DNA of 64,000 nucleotides from Microvirga vignae (GCF_001017175.1 NZ_LCYG01000043.1:35307-99306); one strand, 5' to 3'. Shown: positions 33,785-43,748, counted from the stretch's first letter. Notes: generated by a model from the letters alone, not told the origin. Translations and numbers: made by a program.

Positions 33785-34120
33785 ATGCCGCAGATTGGTA
33801 CGTTCGCGCGCAAGACGACAGGATTCGTCGGACGCATCCACACACTCACCCTCGACCGCGAAATCGCACTCGTTCCGGCTGATCCGTCCGATGCCGAGAA
33901 CGCGCCGGACTACCGGGTCCACCACGGCAATGACGAAGGCCCGGAAATTGGTGCCGGCTGGAAGCGGACTGGTGAGCGCGCTGGCGAATTCATTGCGCTG
34001 GTCATCGATGATCCAGCACTGCCGCGGCCGATCCGCGCCAATCTGTTTCGTGACGACGAAGCCGGCGCGTCATGGTCTCTGCACTGGACCCGCCCGCAAA
34101 TGCGCAACGGGCAGGACTAA
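33785..34120 (+). CDS. DUF736 protein, second copy
   Basis: A 111-residue DUF736 protein that begins M-P-Q-I-G-T-F-A-R-K and has G-A-G-W-K-R-T-G near residue 57. It is clearly diverged from the copy at 28160. A good ribosome binding site (GGAGG) lies before the ATG. Two DUF736 copies per element are common in this ICE group. Confidence 0.85.
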   Translation: MPQIGTFARKTTGFVGRIHTLTLDREIALVPADPSDAENAPDYRVHHGNDEGPEIGAGWKRTGERAGEFIALVIDDPALPRPIRANLFRDDEAGASWSLHWTRPQMRNGQD

Positions 34121-34124
34121 CGCC

Positions 34125-34841
34125 GTGCCGCGTACTGTCCTCCGTCTCCTTTCCGGCCTGTCCTTGGCCTGCGTGCTGCCGTGTCCGACCTTTGCGGAAT
34201 CGTCGACCATCGCCAAACCCTCGCCGCGCGATCCCTACGGCGGGCACATCGCCGAAGCGGCGCAGCGCTTCGAGCTTCCCACAGCCTGGATTCGCGCTGT
34301 CCTCAAGGCCGAAAGCAACGGCGATCCACGCGCCATCTCGCCCAAAGGCGCGATGGGCCTCATGCAGATCATGCCCGAGACCTGGGCAGAGCTCCGCGTG
34401 CGCCACCGGCTCAACAGCGATCCCTATGACCCGCACGACAACATCATTGCGGGCGCGGCGTACATCCGCATGCTGCTCGACCGCTATGGATCACCCGGCT
34501 GGATCGCGGCCTACAACGCCGGTCCAGGCCGCTACGAGGCGTCGCTGAAGGGCCGCCCGCTTCCGGCTGAGACCCGCGCCTATGTTACCGCCGTTGCATC
34601 TGTCATCGAGGGCAGTGACACCGCCAGCCGTGTCGTGATTGTCGCCGCCGATCCGCTGGCATGGACCCGCGCGCCGCTCTTCGTCATGCAACGGAAAAGC
34701 GATTCGGCTGCCGATCCTGTGCAGGCCGAGCGCTCGGCGAGCGATGCTCCGGCTGCGACCGCCATACGCGATGTTTCCGCCATCGTGCCGCAGTCGGGCG
34801 GCCTCTTCGTCGCCTCCGCCACAGCAGGGACCTTGCGATGA
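34125..34841 (+). CDS. Lytic transglycosylase of the conjugation system
   Basis: A 238-residue protein from GTG 34125. It has a Sec signal peptide (residues 1-25, ending P-T-F-A-E) and an SLT domain: catalytic E63 in K-A-E-S-N-G-D-P, G-L-M-Q-I-M-P near 79-85 and A-Y-N-A-G-P-G near 127-133. It would open peptidoglycan for the type IV channel, like VirB1 or TrbN. The GTG is chosen because it directly precedes the signal sequence and sits four bases after the DUF736 stop. Confidence 0.88.
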   Translation: MPRTVLRLLSGLSLACVLPCPTFAESSTIAKPSPRDPYGGHIAEAAQRFELPTAWIRAVLKAESNGDPRAISPKGAMGLMQIMPETWAELRVRHRLNSDPYDPHDNIIAGAAYIRMLLDRYGSPGWIAAYNAGPGRYEASLKGRPLPAETRAYVTAVASVIEGSDTASRVVIVAADPLAWTRAPLFVMQRKSDSAADPVQAERSASDAPAATAIRDVSAIVPQSGGLFVASATAGTLR

Positions 34842-34944
34842 GCGTCCTGGTTCCCGATCGCACGATGGCAGGCTCTGGCGCGCCATGGAGTGCGGGAGGG
34901 TGGAGCACCGGCAACACGACCGGACGATGGCAGGATAAAAGAGC

Positions 34945-35030
34945 GCACATTGTGCTTCGGTTGGGCGGTTGTTTTTGCTGGATTTTCCCGCGCATTCCGC
35001 ACCTTGTCGCACGTTCGCGCAATGTGCGAC
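34945..35030 (+). other. Candidate oriT region
   Basis: Between the transglycosylase and the relaxase lies a 243-base AT-richer gap. It holds the palindrome GCACATTGTGC (34945-34955) and an inverted repeat GTCGCAC (35006-35012) / GTGCGAC (35024-35030) with an 11-base spacer. Position next to the relaxase gene and the repeat pattern fit an origin of transfer. The nic site cannot be placed. Confidence 0.5.
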
Positions 35031-35084
35031 GAACCCTCAAACCGTTGAATCTTTGTGGTCTTCCACACATTGCGGAGCCGCGCC

Positions 35085-36824
35085 ATGTCCGATGAGCGCG
35101 AGTTTCGCATCCGGCCGGGCCGCATTCGATCAACCCGTGCGCAAGCTGCGCGGCCCTTCATCGCGCAAGCGCTCGCCGCCGCGAAGAAAGCCGGCGGTGG
35201 TGTGTCCCGCTCCGGACGCATCGTCTCCGGCAATCGCTCCCGCTTCGGCCGCGGCCAGCGCGCCAGCATCCAGGCCAATCGGCTCATTACTTCCCGTTCA
35301 CGCGGCGCCGTCATCAAGGCACGCGTCGTACGGCATTCCGCGCGCGCCGCGCCGCTTGGCACCCATCTCAACTACCTGCGCCGCGATGGTGTGACCCGGG
35401 ATGGGGAGAAGGCCCGCCTCTTTGGGCCCGGTACAGAGGACGCGGACGGCCGCACCTTCGCCGAGCGCTGCGAGGACGATCGGCATCACTTCCGGTTCAT
35501 CATCTCGCCCGATGACGCGCCCGAGATGTCCGACCTCAAGTCCTTCACGCGCGATCTCGTCAGCCAGATGGAGAATGATCTCGGCACCAGGCTCGACTGG
35601 GTGGCCGTCGATCACTGGAACACCGAGCACCCGCATGTCCATCTGATCGTGCGCGGTGTCCGCGACGACGGCCAGGACCTCGTCATCTCGCGCGACTACA
35701 TCAAGGAGGGTATGCGCGATCGGGCGCGCGATCTCATCACTCAGGAGCTGGGGCCGCGCACCGACCTCGACATTCGCCGCACGCTCTTGCGCCAGATCGA
35801 GGTCGAACGCTGGACGCAGCTCGACCGGCAACTGCTCCGCGATGCGCGCAACACCGGCGTCATCGACCTTGCGCCGCATGCTGATCGTCAGCCGGATGAG
35901 TTTCATGTTCAGAAGATCGGTCGCCTTCGCAAGCTGGAGACCCTTGGCCTTGCCGAACAGATCGGTCCTGGCCAATGGATGATCAACGACAAGGCCGAGG
36001 CGACGCTCCGGGAGCTCGGCGAGCGCGGTGACATCATCAAGCGCATGCATCGCGCTCTGACCGAACACGGTATTGAGCGCGGCTCGGCAAATTATGTGCT
36101 CGCCGCCGAATGCCTCTACACGCCCATCACCGGCCGCCTTGTGGCTCGCGGACTCGATGACGAGCTGAAAGGCACGGCTTATGCCGTGGTCGATGGCATT
36201 GATGGTCGAACACACCACATCAAGCTCGCCGATCTCGACGCCGCCGGAGACAGTCCGCCCGGCTCGATCGTCGAGCTGCGGACGTTCGATGACGCGCGAG
36301 GCCAACATCGCGTTGCGCTCGCCGTCCGCTCCGATCTCGACATCCACGCGCAGGTCACGGCATCGGGCGCGACCTGGCTCGACCGACAGGCCATGGCACG
36401 CGAGCCGGCAGCCTTGTGTGAGGGCGGCTTTGGCGCTGAGGTGCGTCAGGCGATGGAACAACGGGCCGACCATCTGGTCGGGGAAGGTCTTGCACAGCGG
36501 CAGGGCCGGCGCGTCGTCTTCACCCGCAGGCTGATCGAGACGCTTCGTCGCCGGGAACTCGATGCGCTCGGCGACAGGCTCGCCGCCGAGACCGGAACGC
36601 CGTTCAAGCGCGCCAATGGCGGCGAGTTTGTCGCCGGCACCTACCGGCAGCGTTTCACGCTCGCCTCCGGCCGCTTCGCCATGATCGATGATGGCCTTGG
36701 CTTTCAGCTCGTCCCCTGGTCGCCTTCCCTCGACAAGCAACTCGGCCGCCACGTCTCGGGCGTCGCCCGCGGCGACGGCGGGATCGACTGGAGCTTCGGT
36801 CGCAAGCGCGGACTCGGACTCTGA
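35085..36824 (+). CDS. rlxS: Relaxase with DUF3363 domain (RlxS-like)
   Basis: A 579-residue relaxase from ATG 35085. The N-terminal nuclease domain has the three-His metal site H182-P-H184-V-H186 in a T-E-H-P-H-V-H-L-I-V strand, preceded by H-H-F-R-F-I-I-S-P. The C-terminal DUF3363 domain begins around residue 230. It would nick at oriT, stay bound to the 5' end and pilot the strand to the recipient. The family includes RlxS of ICEMlSymR7A. The upstream gap has the likely oriT. Confidence 0.9.
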   Translation: MSDEREFRIRPGRIRSTRAQAARPFIAQALAAAKKAGGGVSRSGRIVSGNRSRFGRGQRASIQANRLITSRSRGAVIKARVVRHSARAAPLGTHLNYLRRDGVTRDGEKARLFGPGTEDADGRTFAERCEDDRHHFRFIISPDDAPEMSDLKSFTRDLVSQMENDLGTRLDWVAVDHWNTEHPHVHLIVRGVRDDGQDLVISRDYIKEGMRDRARDLITQELGPRTDLDIRRTLLRQIEVERWTQLDRQLLRDARNTGVIDLAPHADRQPDEFHVQKIGRLRKLETLGLAEQIGPGQWMINDKAEATLRELGERGDIIKRMHRALTEHGIERGSANYVLAAECLYTPITGRLVARGLDDELKGTAYAVVDGIDGRTHHIKLADLDAAGDSPPGSIVELRTFDDARGQHRVALAVRSDLDIHAQVTASGATWLDRQAMAREPAALCEGGFGAEVRQAMEQRADHLVGEGLAQRQGRRVVFTRRLIETLRRRELDALGDRLAAETGTPFKRANGGEFVAGTYRQRFTLASGRFAMIDDGLGFQLVPWSPSLDKQLGRHVSGVARGDGGIDWSFGRKRGLGL

Positions 36825-36849
36825 CCATCAAGAAGAAGAAAGGATTGTC

Positions 36850-38835
36850 ATGTCGGCCACGAAGATCCTCTGGGGTCAGATCCTCACCGTTTTCCTGGTT
36901 ATTCTCATGACGACATGGGCGGCGACCCAATATGTGGCCTGGAGCCTCGGGTTTCAGGCGCAACTTGGAGAGCCATGGTTCGAACTGGCCGGCTGGCCGG
37001 TCTACTACCCGCCGGCGATCTTCTGGTGGTGGTACTTTTATGACGCCTATGCGCCGGAGGTCTTCGCCAAGGGCGGGATCATCGCCGCATCCGGCGGCTT
37101 CATCGCCATTGCAGTCGCCATCGGAATGTCTGTGTGGCGCGCGCGGGAAGCACAGAACGTCGCCACTTACGGCTCCGCCCGCTGGGCAGAGACAGCCGAA
37201 GTCAGGAACGCCGGCCTGCTTGGTCCCGATGGTGTTGTGCTCGGTCGCTATGAGCGCGACTACCTGCGCCATGATGGACCCGAGCATGTGTTGTGCTTCG
37301 CGCCGACGCGATCGGGCAAGGGCGTCGGCCTCGTGGTGCCATCACTGCTGACCTGGCCGGCCTCGGCGATCGTCCACGACATCAAAGGGGAGAATTGGCA
37401 TCTCACCGCAGGCTTTCGCGCCCGGCACGGTCGCGTGCTGCTCTTCGATCCAACGAATCCCAAATCGTCGGCCTACAATCCGCTGCTCGAGGTCCGCCGC
37501 GGGGAATGGGAGGTCCGCGATGTCCAGAACATCGCCGACATCCTCGTGGATCCCGAAGGCTCGCTGGATAAGCGGAACCACTGGGAGAAGACCAGCCACG
37601 CCCTGCTCGTCGGCGCGATCCTCCATGTCCTCTATGCGGAGTCGGATAAGACCCTCGCCGGCGTCGCCGCCTTCCTCTCGGATCCGAAACGGCCCATTGA
37701 GTCGACGCTCGCTGCGATGATGAAGACAGCGCACCTCGGCGAAGCCGGACCGCACCCGGTCATCGCGAGCGCGGCGCGCGAGCTGCTGAACAAGTCGGAC
37801 AATGAGCGCAGCGGTGTGCTCAGCACCGCCATGTCGTTCCTCGGCCTGTACCGCGACCCGGTCGTTGCCGAGGTGACACGGCGCTGCGACTGGCGGATCA
37901 CCGATATTGTCGGTGGCGAGCGGCCGACAACGCTCTACCTCGTCGTGCCGCCATCCGACATCAACCGCACCAAACCGCTGATCCGCCTGATCCTCAACCA
38001 GGTCGGCCGCCGCCTGACGGAGGACCTTCAGACGAAGGTCCGGCGGCATCGGCTGTTGCTCATGCTCGACGAATTTCCTGCGTTGGGTCGGCTCGACTTC
38101 TTCGAGAGCGCCTTGGCGTTCATGGCCGGCTACGGGCTGAAGAGCTTCCTGATCGCGCAATCGCTGAACCAGATCGAGAAGGCCTACGGCCCGAACAACT
38201 CGATCCTGGACAACTGCCATGTCCGCGTCAGCTTCGCCACCAACGACGAGCGCACGGCAAAGCGCGTGTCTGACGCGCTCGGCACCGCAACCGAGATGAA
38301 GGCCATGAAGAACTACGCCGGGCACCGGCTGTCACCCTGGCTCGGCCATCTGATGGTCTCGCGGTCGGAGACGGCTCGCCCCTTGCTGACGCCCGGCGAG
38401 GTGATGCAACTCCCGCCGACCGACGAGATCGTCATGGTCGCGGGCACGCCGCCGATCCGGGCGAAGAAAGCGCGCTATTACGACGATGCCCGCTTCAAGG
38501 AACGCATCCTGCCCCCGCCGGCGCTGACGCAGCCCGAGGCCGCGCGCCCGGATGATTGGAGTACCTTGCCGATACCGGCCCGACCGCAAGCCGTGCAAGC
38601 CGAGTTGGAGAGGGCCGGCCAGGATGAAGATCCGACCGAGTCCGAGCGCCGTCACCAGCCTGAACTCAGCCGCGTGAAGCCCATCGCAAAGAAGGCGCCG
38701 ATCGAGAACGAGTTCGAGATCGATCCGGCGGACGATACGGACCAGGAGGCCACCCGTAACAGACGTCTCACGCGCCTCATGCAGGGCGTTGCGCGCCAAG
38801 TCTCGCTCGATTCCAATGACGGCATGGAGCTGTAA
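36850..38835 (+). CDS. traG: TraG/VirD4 coupling protein
   Basis: A 661-residue protein with transmembrane segments near residues 8-30, 50-65 and 75-95, then an ATPase domain: Walker A P-T-R-S-G-K-G at 152-158 and L-M-L-D-E-F with D407. The last 110 residues are charged and disordered-looking. It links the relaxosome to the type IV channel at the inner membrane. AAAGGA precedes ATG 36850. It follows the relaxase by 25 bases. Confidence 0.93.
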   Translation: MSATKILWGQILTVFLVILMTTWAATQYVAWSLGFQAQLGEPWFELAGWPVYYPPAIFWWWYFYDAYAPEVFAKGGIIAASGGFIAIAVAIGMSVWRAREAQNVATYGSARWAETAEVRNAGLLGPDGVVLGRYERDYLRHDGPEHVLCFAPTRSGKGVGLVVPSLLTWPASAIVHDIKGENWHLTAGFRARHGRVLLFDPTNPKSSAYNPLLEVRRGEWEVRDVQNIADILVDPEGSLDKRNHWEKTSHALLVGAILHVLYAESDKTLAGVAAFLSDPKRPIESTLAAMMKTAHLGEAGPHPVIASAARELLNKSDNERSGVLSTAMSFLGLYRDPVVAEVTRRCDWRITDIVGGERPTTLYLVVPPSDINRTKPLIRLILNQVGRRLTEDLQTKVRRHRLLLMLDEFPALGRLDFFESALAFMAGYGLKSFLIAQSLNQIEKAYGPNNSILDNCHVRVSFATNDERTAKRVSDALGTATEMKAMKNYAGHRLSPWLGHLMVSRSETARPLLTPGEVMQLPPTDEIVMVAGTPPIRAKKARYYDDARFKERILPPPALTQPEAARPDDWSTLPIPARPQAVQAELERAGQDEDPTESERRHQPELSRVKPIAKKAPIENEFEIDPADDTDQEATRNRRLTRLMQGVARQVSLDSNDGMEL

Positions 38836-38839
38836 GAGC

Positions 38840-39346
38840 ATGGCAGGCCGCAAGAAGAAGACGCAGATCTCCGTCTATCTCGACCCTGACGTCATGGCGA
38901 TGCTCGCGGACTATGCCGCACGCCGGGAGCAGTCGCTCTCCCTGATCGCCGAGGCAGCCATCGCGTCATTTCTGTCGCCGGATGACGCCGAACGGCGCGA
39001 GGCCGTGATCGCCAAGCGGCTCGACCAGCTCGACCGACGAATGACGCGGCTGGAGCGCGATGTCGGCATCTCGGTGGAAACCTTGGCTGTATTCATCCGC
39101 TTCTGGCTCGCCACCACGCCGGCGCTGCCTGAACCCGCGGCCCAGGCCGCACGCGCCAAGGCCAGAGAGCGCTATGAGGCATTCGTCACGGCTCTCGGTC
39201 GAAGGTTAGCCAAGGGGCCGAAGCTGAGACAGGAGGTTTCAGAGGATATCGTCTCTGAGCACGATGCAGGCTCAATAGACACATCCAGTGGTCGCTCCCG
39301 ACCCGAAGGCGCGGTCAGCGATAATTGCGATGAACGGCTCGACTGA
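38840..39346 (+). CDS. CopG-type ribbon-helix-helix protein after TraG
   Basis: A 168-residue protein. The first 50 residues are a ribbon-helix-helix (K-K-T-Q-I-S-V-Y-L-D-P-D-V ... Q-S-L-S-L-I-A-E-A-A-I). A coiled helix with R-L-D-Q-L-D-R-R-M-T-R-L-E-R-D follows, then a membrane-like segment with F-I-R-F-W-L-A-T-T. Such genes are regularly found between traG and trbB in alphaproteobacterial ICEs. It may bind oriT or tune tra expression. Confidence 0.8.
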   Translation: MAGRKKKTQISVYLDPDVMAMLADYAARREQSLSLIAEAAIASFLSPDDAERREAVIAKRLDQLDRRMTRLERDVGISVETLAVFIRFWLATTPALPEPAAQAARAKARERYEAFVTALGRRLAKGPKLRQEVSEDIVSEHDAGSIDTSSGRSRPEGAVSDNCDERLD

Positions 39347-39369
39347 TCTCAGAGCCCAAGCTGGTAACG

Positions 39370-39510
39370 ATGGAGCTCGTGGCATTGGCAACCCGTCTGC
39401 GACGCTTCGATCAGTGGTCGGTTGCATTCTCGTATTCAAACATGGCCTGCGGCTTTGTCATCGTCGCCTGCGTGTTCCGCTGGGCAAGATGGAAGGAGGA
39501 GACGCGATAA
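39370..39510 (+). CDS. Possible 46-residue small membrane protein
   Basis: The short frame from ATG 39370 reads as a basic amphipathic start followed by a membrane helix (N-M-A-C-G-F-V-I-V-A-C-V-F) and a charged tail R-W-A-R-W-K-E-E-T-R. The make-up is that of a genuine single-pass small protein, and it lies between the CopG-type gene and trbB on the same strand. There is no strong ribosome binding site. It could also be the end of a lost longer gene. Confidence 0.35.
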   Translation: MELVALATRLRRFDQWSVAFSYSNMACGFVIVACVFRWARWKEETR

Positions 39511-39685
39511 TCCCTACATTGCTAGCTGCACTCCCTTCCGTCGGAGCAACGCCGCCGTTTTCCTGTATTTGCACGCCACGCTCCTACGACGCCCGAATCT
39601 TGTTGAATCGGCCTGATTTCGGGATCTCTTAATGATCCCCGATCCGGGGAGCGTCTGTCGCGTCCCCATGACGATTGGGGACGAA

Positions 39686-40669
39686 ATGACCACACAGCAC
39701 CAGAAACAGGAGGCGATCCTGCGCGGCGCGCGCATGCTGCGCACTGCGCTTGGGTCGGCCATCGCCCGGTTTCTGGAAGATCCGGCCGTCGTCGAAGTCA
39801 TGCTCAATCCAGACGGACGGCTCTGGGTCGACCGTCTGTCGGAGGGCCTGGCCGACACGGGAGAAAGGCTGTCCGCCGCCGACGGCGAGCGCATCGTGCG
39901 CCTGGTCGCCCATCATGTCGGCGCCGAGGTGCATCCGCGCAGCCCGCGCGTCTCGGCCGAGCTGCCTGAGACGGGAGAGCGGTTCGAGGGACTTCTGCCG
40001 CCAGTCGTCGCAGCTCCAGCCTTTGCTATCCGTAAGCCCGCCGTCGCGGTTTTCAGCCTCGATGATTATGTGGCGGCCGGGATCATGTCGACTGACCAGG
40101 CCGCGATCCTCCGCGCGGCCGTCGCGGCACGCGCCAACATCCTCGTCGCTGGCGGCACCTCGACCGGCAAGACCACGCTGACCAATGCGCTGCTGGCTGA
40201 AGTCGCCAAGGGCGAGGAGCGCGTCGTCATCATCGAGGACACGCGCGAGCTTCAGTGTGCTGCGCCGAACCTCGTCGCCATGAGGACCAAGGATGGCGTG
40301 GCGACGCTCTCAGATCTGGTCCGATCCTCGCTGCGCCTGCGGCCTGATCGCATCCCCATCGGCGAGGTGCGCGGTTCCGAAGCTCTCGACCTGCTCAAGG
40401 CATGGGGCACCGGTCATCCCGGCGGCATCGGCACCATCCATGCCGGTTCCGGCATCGGCGCGCTGCGCCGCCTCGAGCAGCTCATCCAGGAAGCCGTCGT
40501 CACTGTCCCGCGCGCGCTGATCGCCGAGACGATCGATCTCGTTGCGGTTCTCTCCGGTCGCGGTTCTTCGCGCCGCTTGGCCGAACTCGCCCGCGTCGAG
40601 GGGCTCGATGCCCATGGCGACTACCGCGTCCTCCCCGCCACCACCATCAACACAGGAGTCCCTTCATGA
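39686..40669 (+). CDS. trbB: TrbB conjugation ATPase (VirB11-like)
   Basis: About 327 residues with Walker A G-G-T-S-T-G-K-T at 156-163, an Asp box I-I-E-D-T-R-E-L near 190 and a His box [12 protein letters not shown] near 247. TrbB forms a hexamer that powers pilus assembly and substrate export. ATG 39686 is preferred for the GGGGA nine bases before it; starts at 39632 and 39668 are in frame. It begins the trb operon; the trbC start overlaps its stop. Confidence 0.93.
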   Translation: MTTQHQKQEAILRGARMLRTALGSAIARFLEDPAVVEVMLNPDGRLWVDRLSEGLADTGERLSAADGERIVRLVAHHVGAEVHPRSPRVSAELPETGERFEGLLPPVVAAPAFAIRKPAVAVFSLDDYVAAGIMSTDQAAILRAAVAARANILVAGGTSTGKTTLTNALLAEVAKGEERVVIIEDTRELQCAAPNLVAMRTKDGVATLSDLVRSSLRLRPDRIPIGEVRGSEALDLLKAWGTGHPGGIGTIHAGSGIGALRRLEQLIQEAVVTVPRALIAETIDLVAVLSGRGSSRRLAELARVEGLDAHGDYRVLPATTINTGVPS

Positions 40670-40998
40670 TCCGCACGGTCTCTCGCGGCTGCCGCACTCT
40701 AGCGACCGCCGCCCCTGCCCTGTCCATCAGCCTCATGCTGGCGCCGGCCGCTCACGCCTCCGGCTCGTCCATGCCCTGGGAGCAGCCGCTTCAACAGATC
40801 CTCCAGTCGATCGAAGGGCCGGTCGCCAAGATCATCGCGGTGATCATCATCATCATGACCGGCCTGACGCTGGCTTTCGGCGACACGTCGGGCGGCTTTC
40901 GCAGGCTCATCCAGGTCGTCTTCGGCCTCTCGATCGCCTTCGCGGCCAGCTCCTTCTTCCTGTCGTTCTTCTCGTTCGGCGGCGGGGCGCTCATCTGA
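40666..40998 (+). CDS. trbC: TrbC major pilin
   Basis: A 110-residue pilin precursor with a long signal sequence (cleavage expected after A-H-A-S near residue 32) and two membrane helices (about 52-70 and 83-105). TraF, encoded at 33194, is the likely maturase that joins its ends. It overlaps trbB by 4 bases and trbD by 1. Confidence 0.9.
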   Translation: MIRTVSRGCRTLATAAPALSISLMLAPAAHASGSSMPWEQPLQQILQSIEGPVAKIIAVIIIIMTGLTLAFGDTSGGFRRLIQVVFGLSIAFAASSFFLSFFSFGGGALI

Positions 40999-41279
40999 TG
41001 GCGAGCCTTCTCGAGCAACCGGCCGAGGTGCCGGGATACACCGTCCCCGTTCATAGGGCACTGACCGAGCACATCCTGCTCGGCGGCGCCCCGCGCTCCA
41101 TCGCCATCATGAACGGAACGCTCGCCGGAGCCATCGGCCTCGGCCTGCGCCTCTGGCTGGTTGGCCTCGCGATCTGGACGCTCGGCCACTTCATGGCCGT
41201 CTGGGCCGCGAAGCGCGATCCGCTCTTCGTCGAGGTCGGGCGGCGGCATCTGCGTATCCCCGGCCACCTGTCCGTTTGA
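40998..41279 (+). CDS. trbD: TrbD (VirB3-like)
   Basis: A 93-residue protein with V-P-V-H-R-A-L-T-E near residue 16 and one to two membrane helices (about 36-75). TrbD is the inner-membrane VirB3 equivalent, which works with the TrbE ATPase. It shares one base with the trbC stop (TGATG). Confidence 0.9.
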   Translation: MASLLEQPAEVPGYTVPVHRALTEHILLGGAPRSIAIMNGTLAGAIGLGLRLWLVGLAIWTLGHFMAVWAAKRDPLFVEVGRRHLRIPGHLSV

Positions 41280-41291
41280 GGAGACGCGCGG

Positions 41292-43748
41292 ATGATGAAC
41301 CTCGCCGAATACCGGCGTACTGCGGCGCGGCTCGCCGACTATTTGCCCTGGGCCGCTCTGGTCGCCGACGGGATCGTCCTAAACAAGGACGGCTCGTTCC
41401 AGCGGACGGCGCGCTTTCGCGGCCCCGATCTCGATTCCGCTGTCGCGGCCGAACTGGTTGCGATCGCCGGTCGGCTCAACAACGCCTTCCGCCGTCTCGG
41501 CTCGGGATGGGCGATTTTCGTCGAGGCGCGGCGCCATGGGGCTGCGACCTATCCCGCGAGCCAATTCCCTGATGCCGCCTCGGCGCTGCTCGACGCTGAA
41601 CGCAAGGCCGACTTCGAGGAAGCCGGCGCACATTTCGTGTCCAGCTATTTCCTCACCATCGCCTATCTGCCGCCGGCTGAGGACGCGGCACGTACCGAAG
41701 CTTGGTTCTATGAGGGGCGTGAACGCTCCGGCGTCGATCCTCAAGAGATCCTGCGCGGCTTTGTTGATCGCACCGATCGCGTGCTCGCCCTGCTCGACGG
41801 CTTCATGCCGGAATGCGTCTGGCTCGATAGCCCGGAAACCCTGACCTACCTGCACTCGACTATATCGACGAAGCGCCAGCGCGTCCGTGTCCCCGAAACC
41901 CCGATTTATCTCGACGCGCTGCTCGCCGACCAGCCGCTGACCGGCGGCCTCGAGCCGCGTCTCGGCAACGCGCATCTGCGCATCCTGACCATCGTCGGTT
42001 TTCCGACAGCAACCACGCCCGGAATCCTCGACGACCTGAACCGGCTCGCCTTTCCCTATCGCTGGTCGACGCGCGCGATCCTGCTCGACAAGACCGACGC
42101 GACCAAGCTGATGACCAGGATCAGGCGGCAGTGGTTTGCCAAGCGCAAGTCGATCGCCGCGATCTTGAAAGAGGTGATGACCAATGAGGCGTCCGTCCTC
42201 GTGGACACCGACGCCGCGAACAAGGCCGCCGATGCCGATCTCGCCCTGCAGGAGCTCGGCGCCGACTATGCCGGCATGGCCTATGTCACGGCGACCGTCA
42301 CCGTCTGGGACGATGACCCACGCATCTCAAACGAGAAACTGCGGCTGGTCGAGAAGGTCATCCAGGGCCGCGACTTCACCTGCATGGCCGAGACCATCAA
42401 CGCCGTCGATGCCTGGCTGGGCTCGCTGCCCGGACATCTCTACGCCAACGTGCGTCAGCCGCCCATCTCGACGCTCAATCTCGCTCACATCATTCCGCTT
42501 TCGGCGGTGTGGGCGGGGCCGGAACGGGACGAGCATTTCGCTGCACCCCCTCTGCTCTTCGGCAAGACCGAAGGCTCGACCCCGTTCCGGTTTTCCCTTC
42601 ACGTCGGCGACGTCGGTCACACGCTGGTCGTCGGCCCGACCGGCGCCGGCAAGTCGGTGCTGCTTGCTGTCATGGCCTTGCAGTTCCGCCGCTACGAGCG
42701 CTCCCAGATCTTCGCCTTCGATTTCGGTGGCTCGATCCGCGCAGCCGTGCTCGCCATGGGCGGCGACTGGCACGATCTCGGCGGCGACCTGACCGAAGGC
42801 GCGGAAAGCTCCGTCTCCCTTCAGCCGCTCGCGCGCATTCACGATACGCCAGAGCGTGCCTGGGCCGCCGACTGGCTCGCCGCCATCCTGATGCGCGAGG
42901 ACGTGCCGGTCACGCCCGACGTCAAGGAGCATCTGTGGTCCGCGCTCACCTCGCTGGCTTCAGCGCCCATCGAGGAGCGCACCATCACCGGCCTGGAATT
43001 GCTGCTGCAGTCCAGCGACCTCAAGCAAGCCCTGCGACCTTACTGCGTCGGCGGTCCCCACGGCCGTCTGCTCGATGCGGAAGCCGATTATCTGGGTCAA
43101 GCGTCCGTTCAGGCCTTCGAGATCGAGGGCTTGGTCGGCACTGGCGCAGCGCCGGCGGTGCTCTCCTATCTCTTCCATCGGATCGGCGATCGCCTCGACG
43201 GTTCGCCGACGCTGCTCATCATCGACGAGGGTTGGCTCGCGCTCGATGATGCTGCTTTCGCGGGCCAGCTCCGCGAATGGATGAAGACACTGCGCAAGAA
43301 GAACGCCAGCGTCATCTTCGCCACGCAGTCGCTATCCGATATCGACCGCAGCAGCATCGCACCCGCGATTGTCGAGAGCTGCCCGACGCGGCTGCTCCTG
43401 CCGAACGAACGCGCGATCGAGCCCCAGATTATGGCGATCTATCGCCGGTTTGGTCTGAACGATCGTCAGATCGAGATCCTCGCACGGGCTACGCCCAAGC
43501 GAGATTATTACTGCCAATCCGGCCGCGGCAATCGCCTCTTCGAGCTCGGCCTGTCCGACGTCGGATTAGCCCTCGCGGCAGCATCATCGAAAACCGATCA
43601 GTCCCTGATCGCACGCACCTACGCCGAACACGGGCGCGAGGGCTTCCTCGCCGCCTGGCTACGCCTGCGCGGCGTCGATTGGGCCGCCGACCTGATCCCT
43701 GATCTTACCAATCTCACCTGCAACCCTGACAAGGAACGCCAGTCATGA
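41292..43748 (+). CDS. trbE: TrbE conjugation ATPase (VirB4-like)
   Basis: An 818-residue ATPase. Walker A is G-P-T-G-A-G-K-S at 448-455; Walker B is L-L-I-I-D-E-G-W near residue 640, followed by A-T-Q-S-L-S-D-I. The N-terminal half is the usual CagE/VirB4 domain. It energises pilus assembly and transfer at the inner membrane. It overlaps trbJ by 4 bases. Confidence 0.95.
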   Translation: MMNLAEYRRTAARLADYLPWAALVADGIVLNKDGSFQRTARFRGPDLDSAVAAELVAIAGRLNNAFRRLGSGWAIFVEARRHGAATYPASQFPDAASALLDAERKADFEEAGAHFVSSYFLTIAYLPPAEDAARTEAWFYEGRERSGVDPQEILRGFVDRTDRVLALLDGFMPECVWLDSPETLTYLHSTISTKRQRVRVPETPIYLDALLADQPLTGGLEPRLGNAHLRILTIVGFPTATTPGILDDLNRLAFPYRWSTRAILLDKTDATKLMTRIRRQWFAKRKSIAAILKEVMTNEASVLVDTDAANKAADADLALQELGADYAGMAYVTATVTVWDDDPRISNEKLRLVEKVIQGRDFTCMAETINAVDAWLGSLPGHLYANVRQPPISTLNLAHIIPLSAVWAGPERDEHFAAPPLLFGKTEGSTPFRFSLHVGDVGHTLVVGPTGAGKSVLLAVMALQFRRYERSQIFAFDFGGSIRAAVLAMGGDWHDLGGDLTEGAESSVSLQPLARIHDTPERAWAADWLAAILMREDVPVTPDVKEHLWSALTSLASAPIEERTITGLELLLQSSDLKQALRPYCVGGPHGRLLDAEADYLGQASVQAFEIEGLVGTGAAPAVLSYLFHRIGDRLDGSPTLLIIDEGWLALDDAAFAGQLREWMKTLRKKNASVIFATQSLSDIDRSSIAPAIVESCPTRLLLPNERAIEPQIMAIYRRFGLNDRQIEILARATPKRDYYCQSGRGNRLFELGLSDVGLALAAASSKTDQSLIARTYAEHGREGFLAAWLRLRGVDWAADLIPDLTNLTCNPDKERQS

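Noticed and set aside
34838..35095. 85-codon frame between the lytic transglycosylase and the relaxase
   Set aside because: It overlaps the relaxase start, covers the inverted repeats of the likely oriT and reads as low-complexity, Arg- and Gly-rich sequence without a ribosome binding site.
35298..36752. 484-codon minus-strand frame opposite the relaxase
   Set aside because: It is an antisense shadow of a strongly coding gene in GC-rich DNA; no protein family is recognisable.
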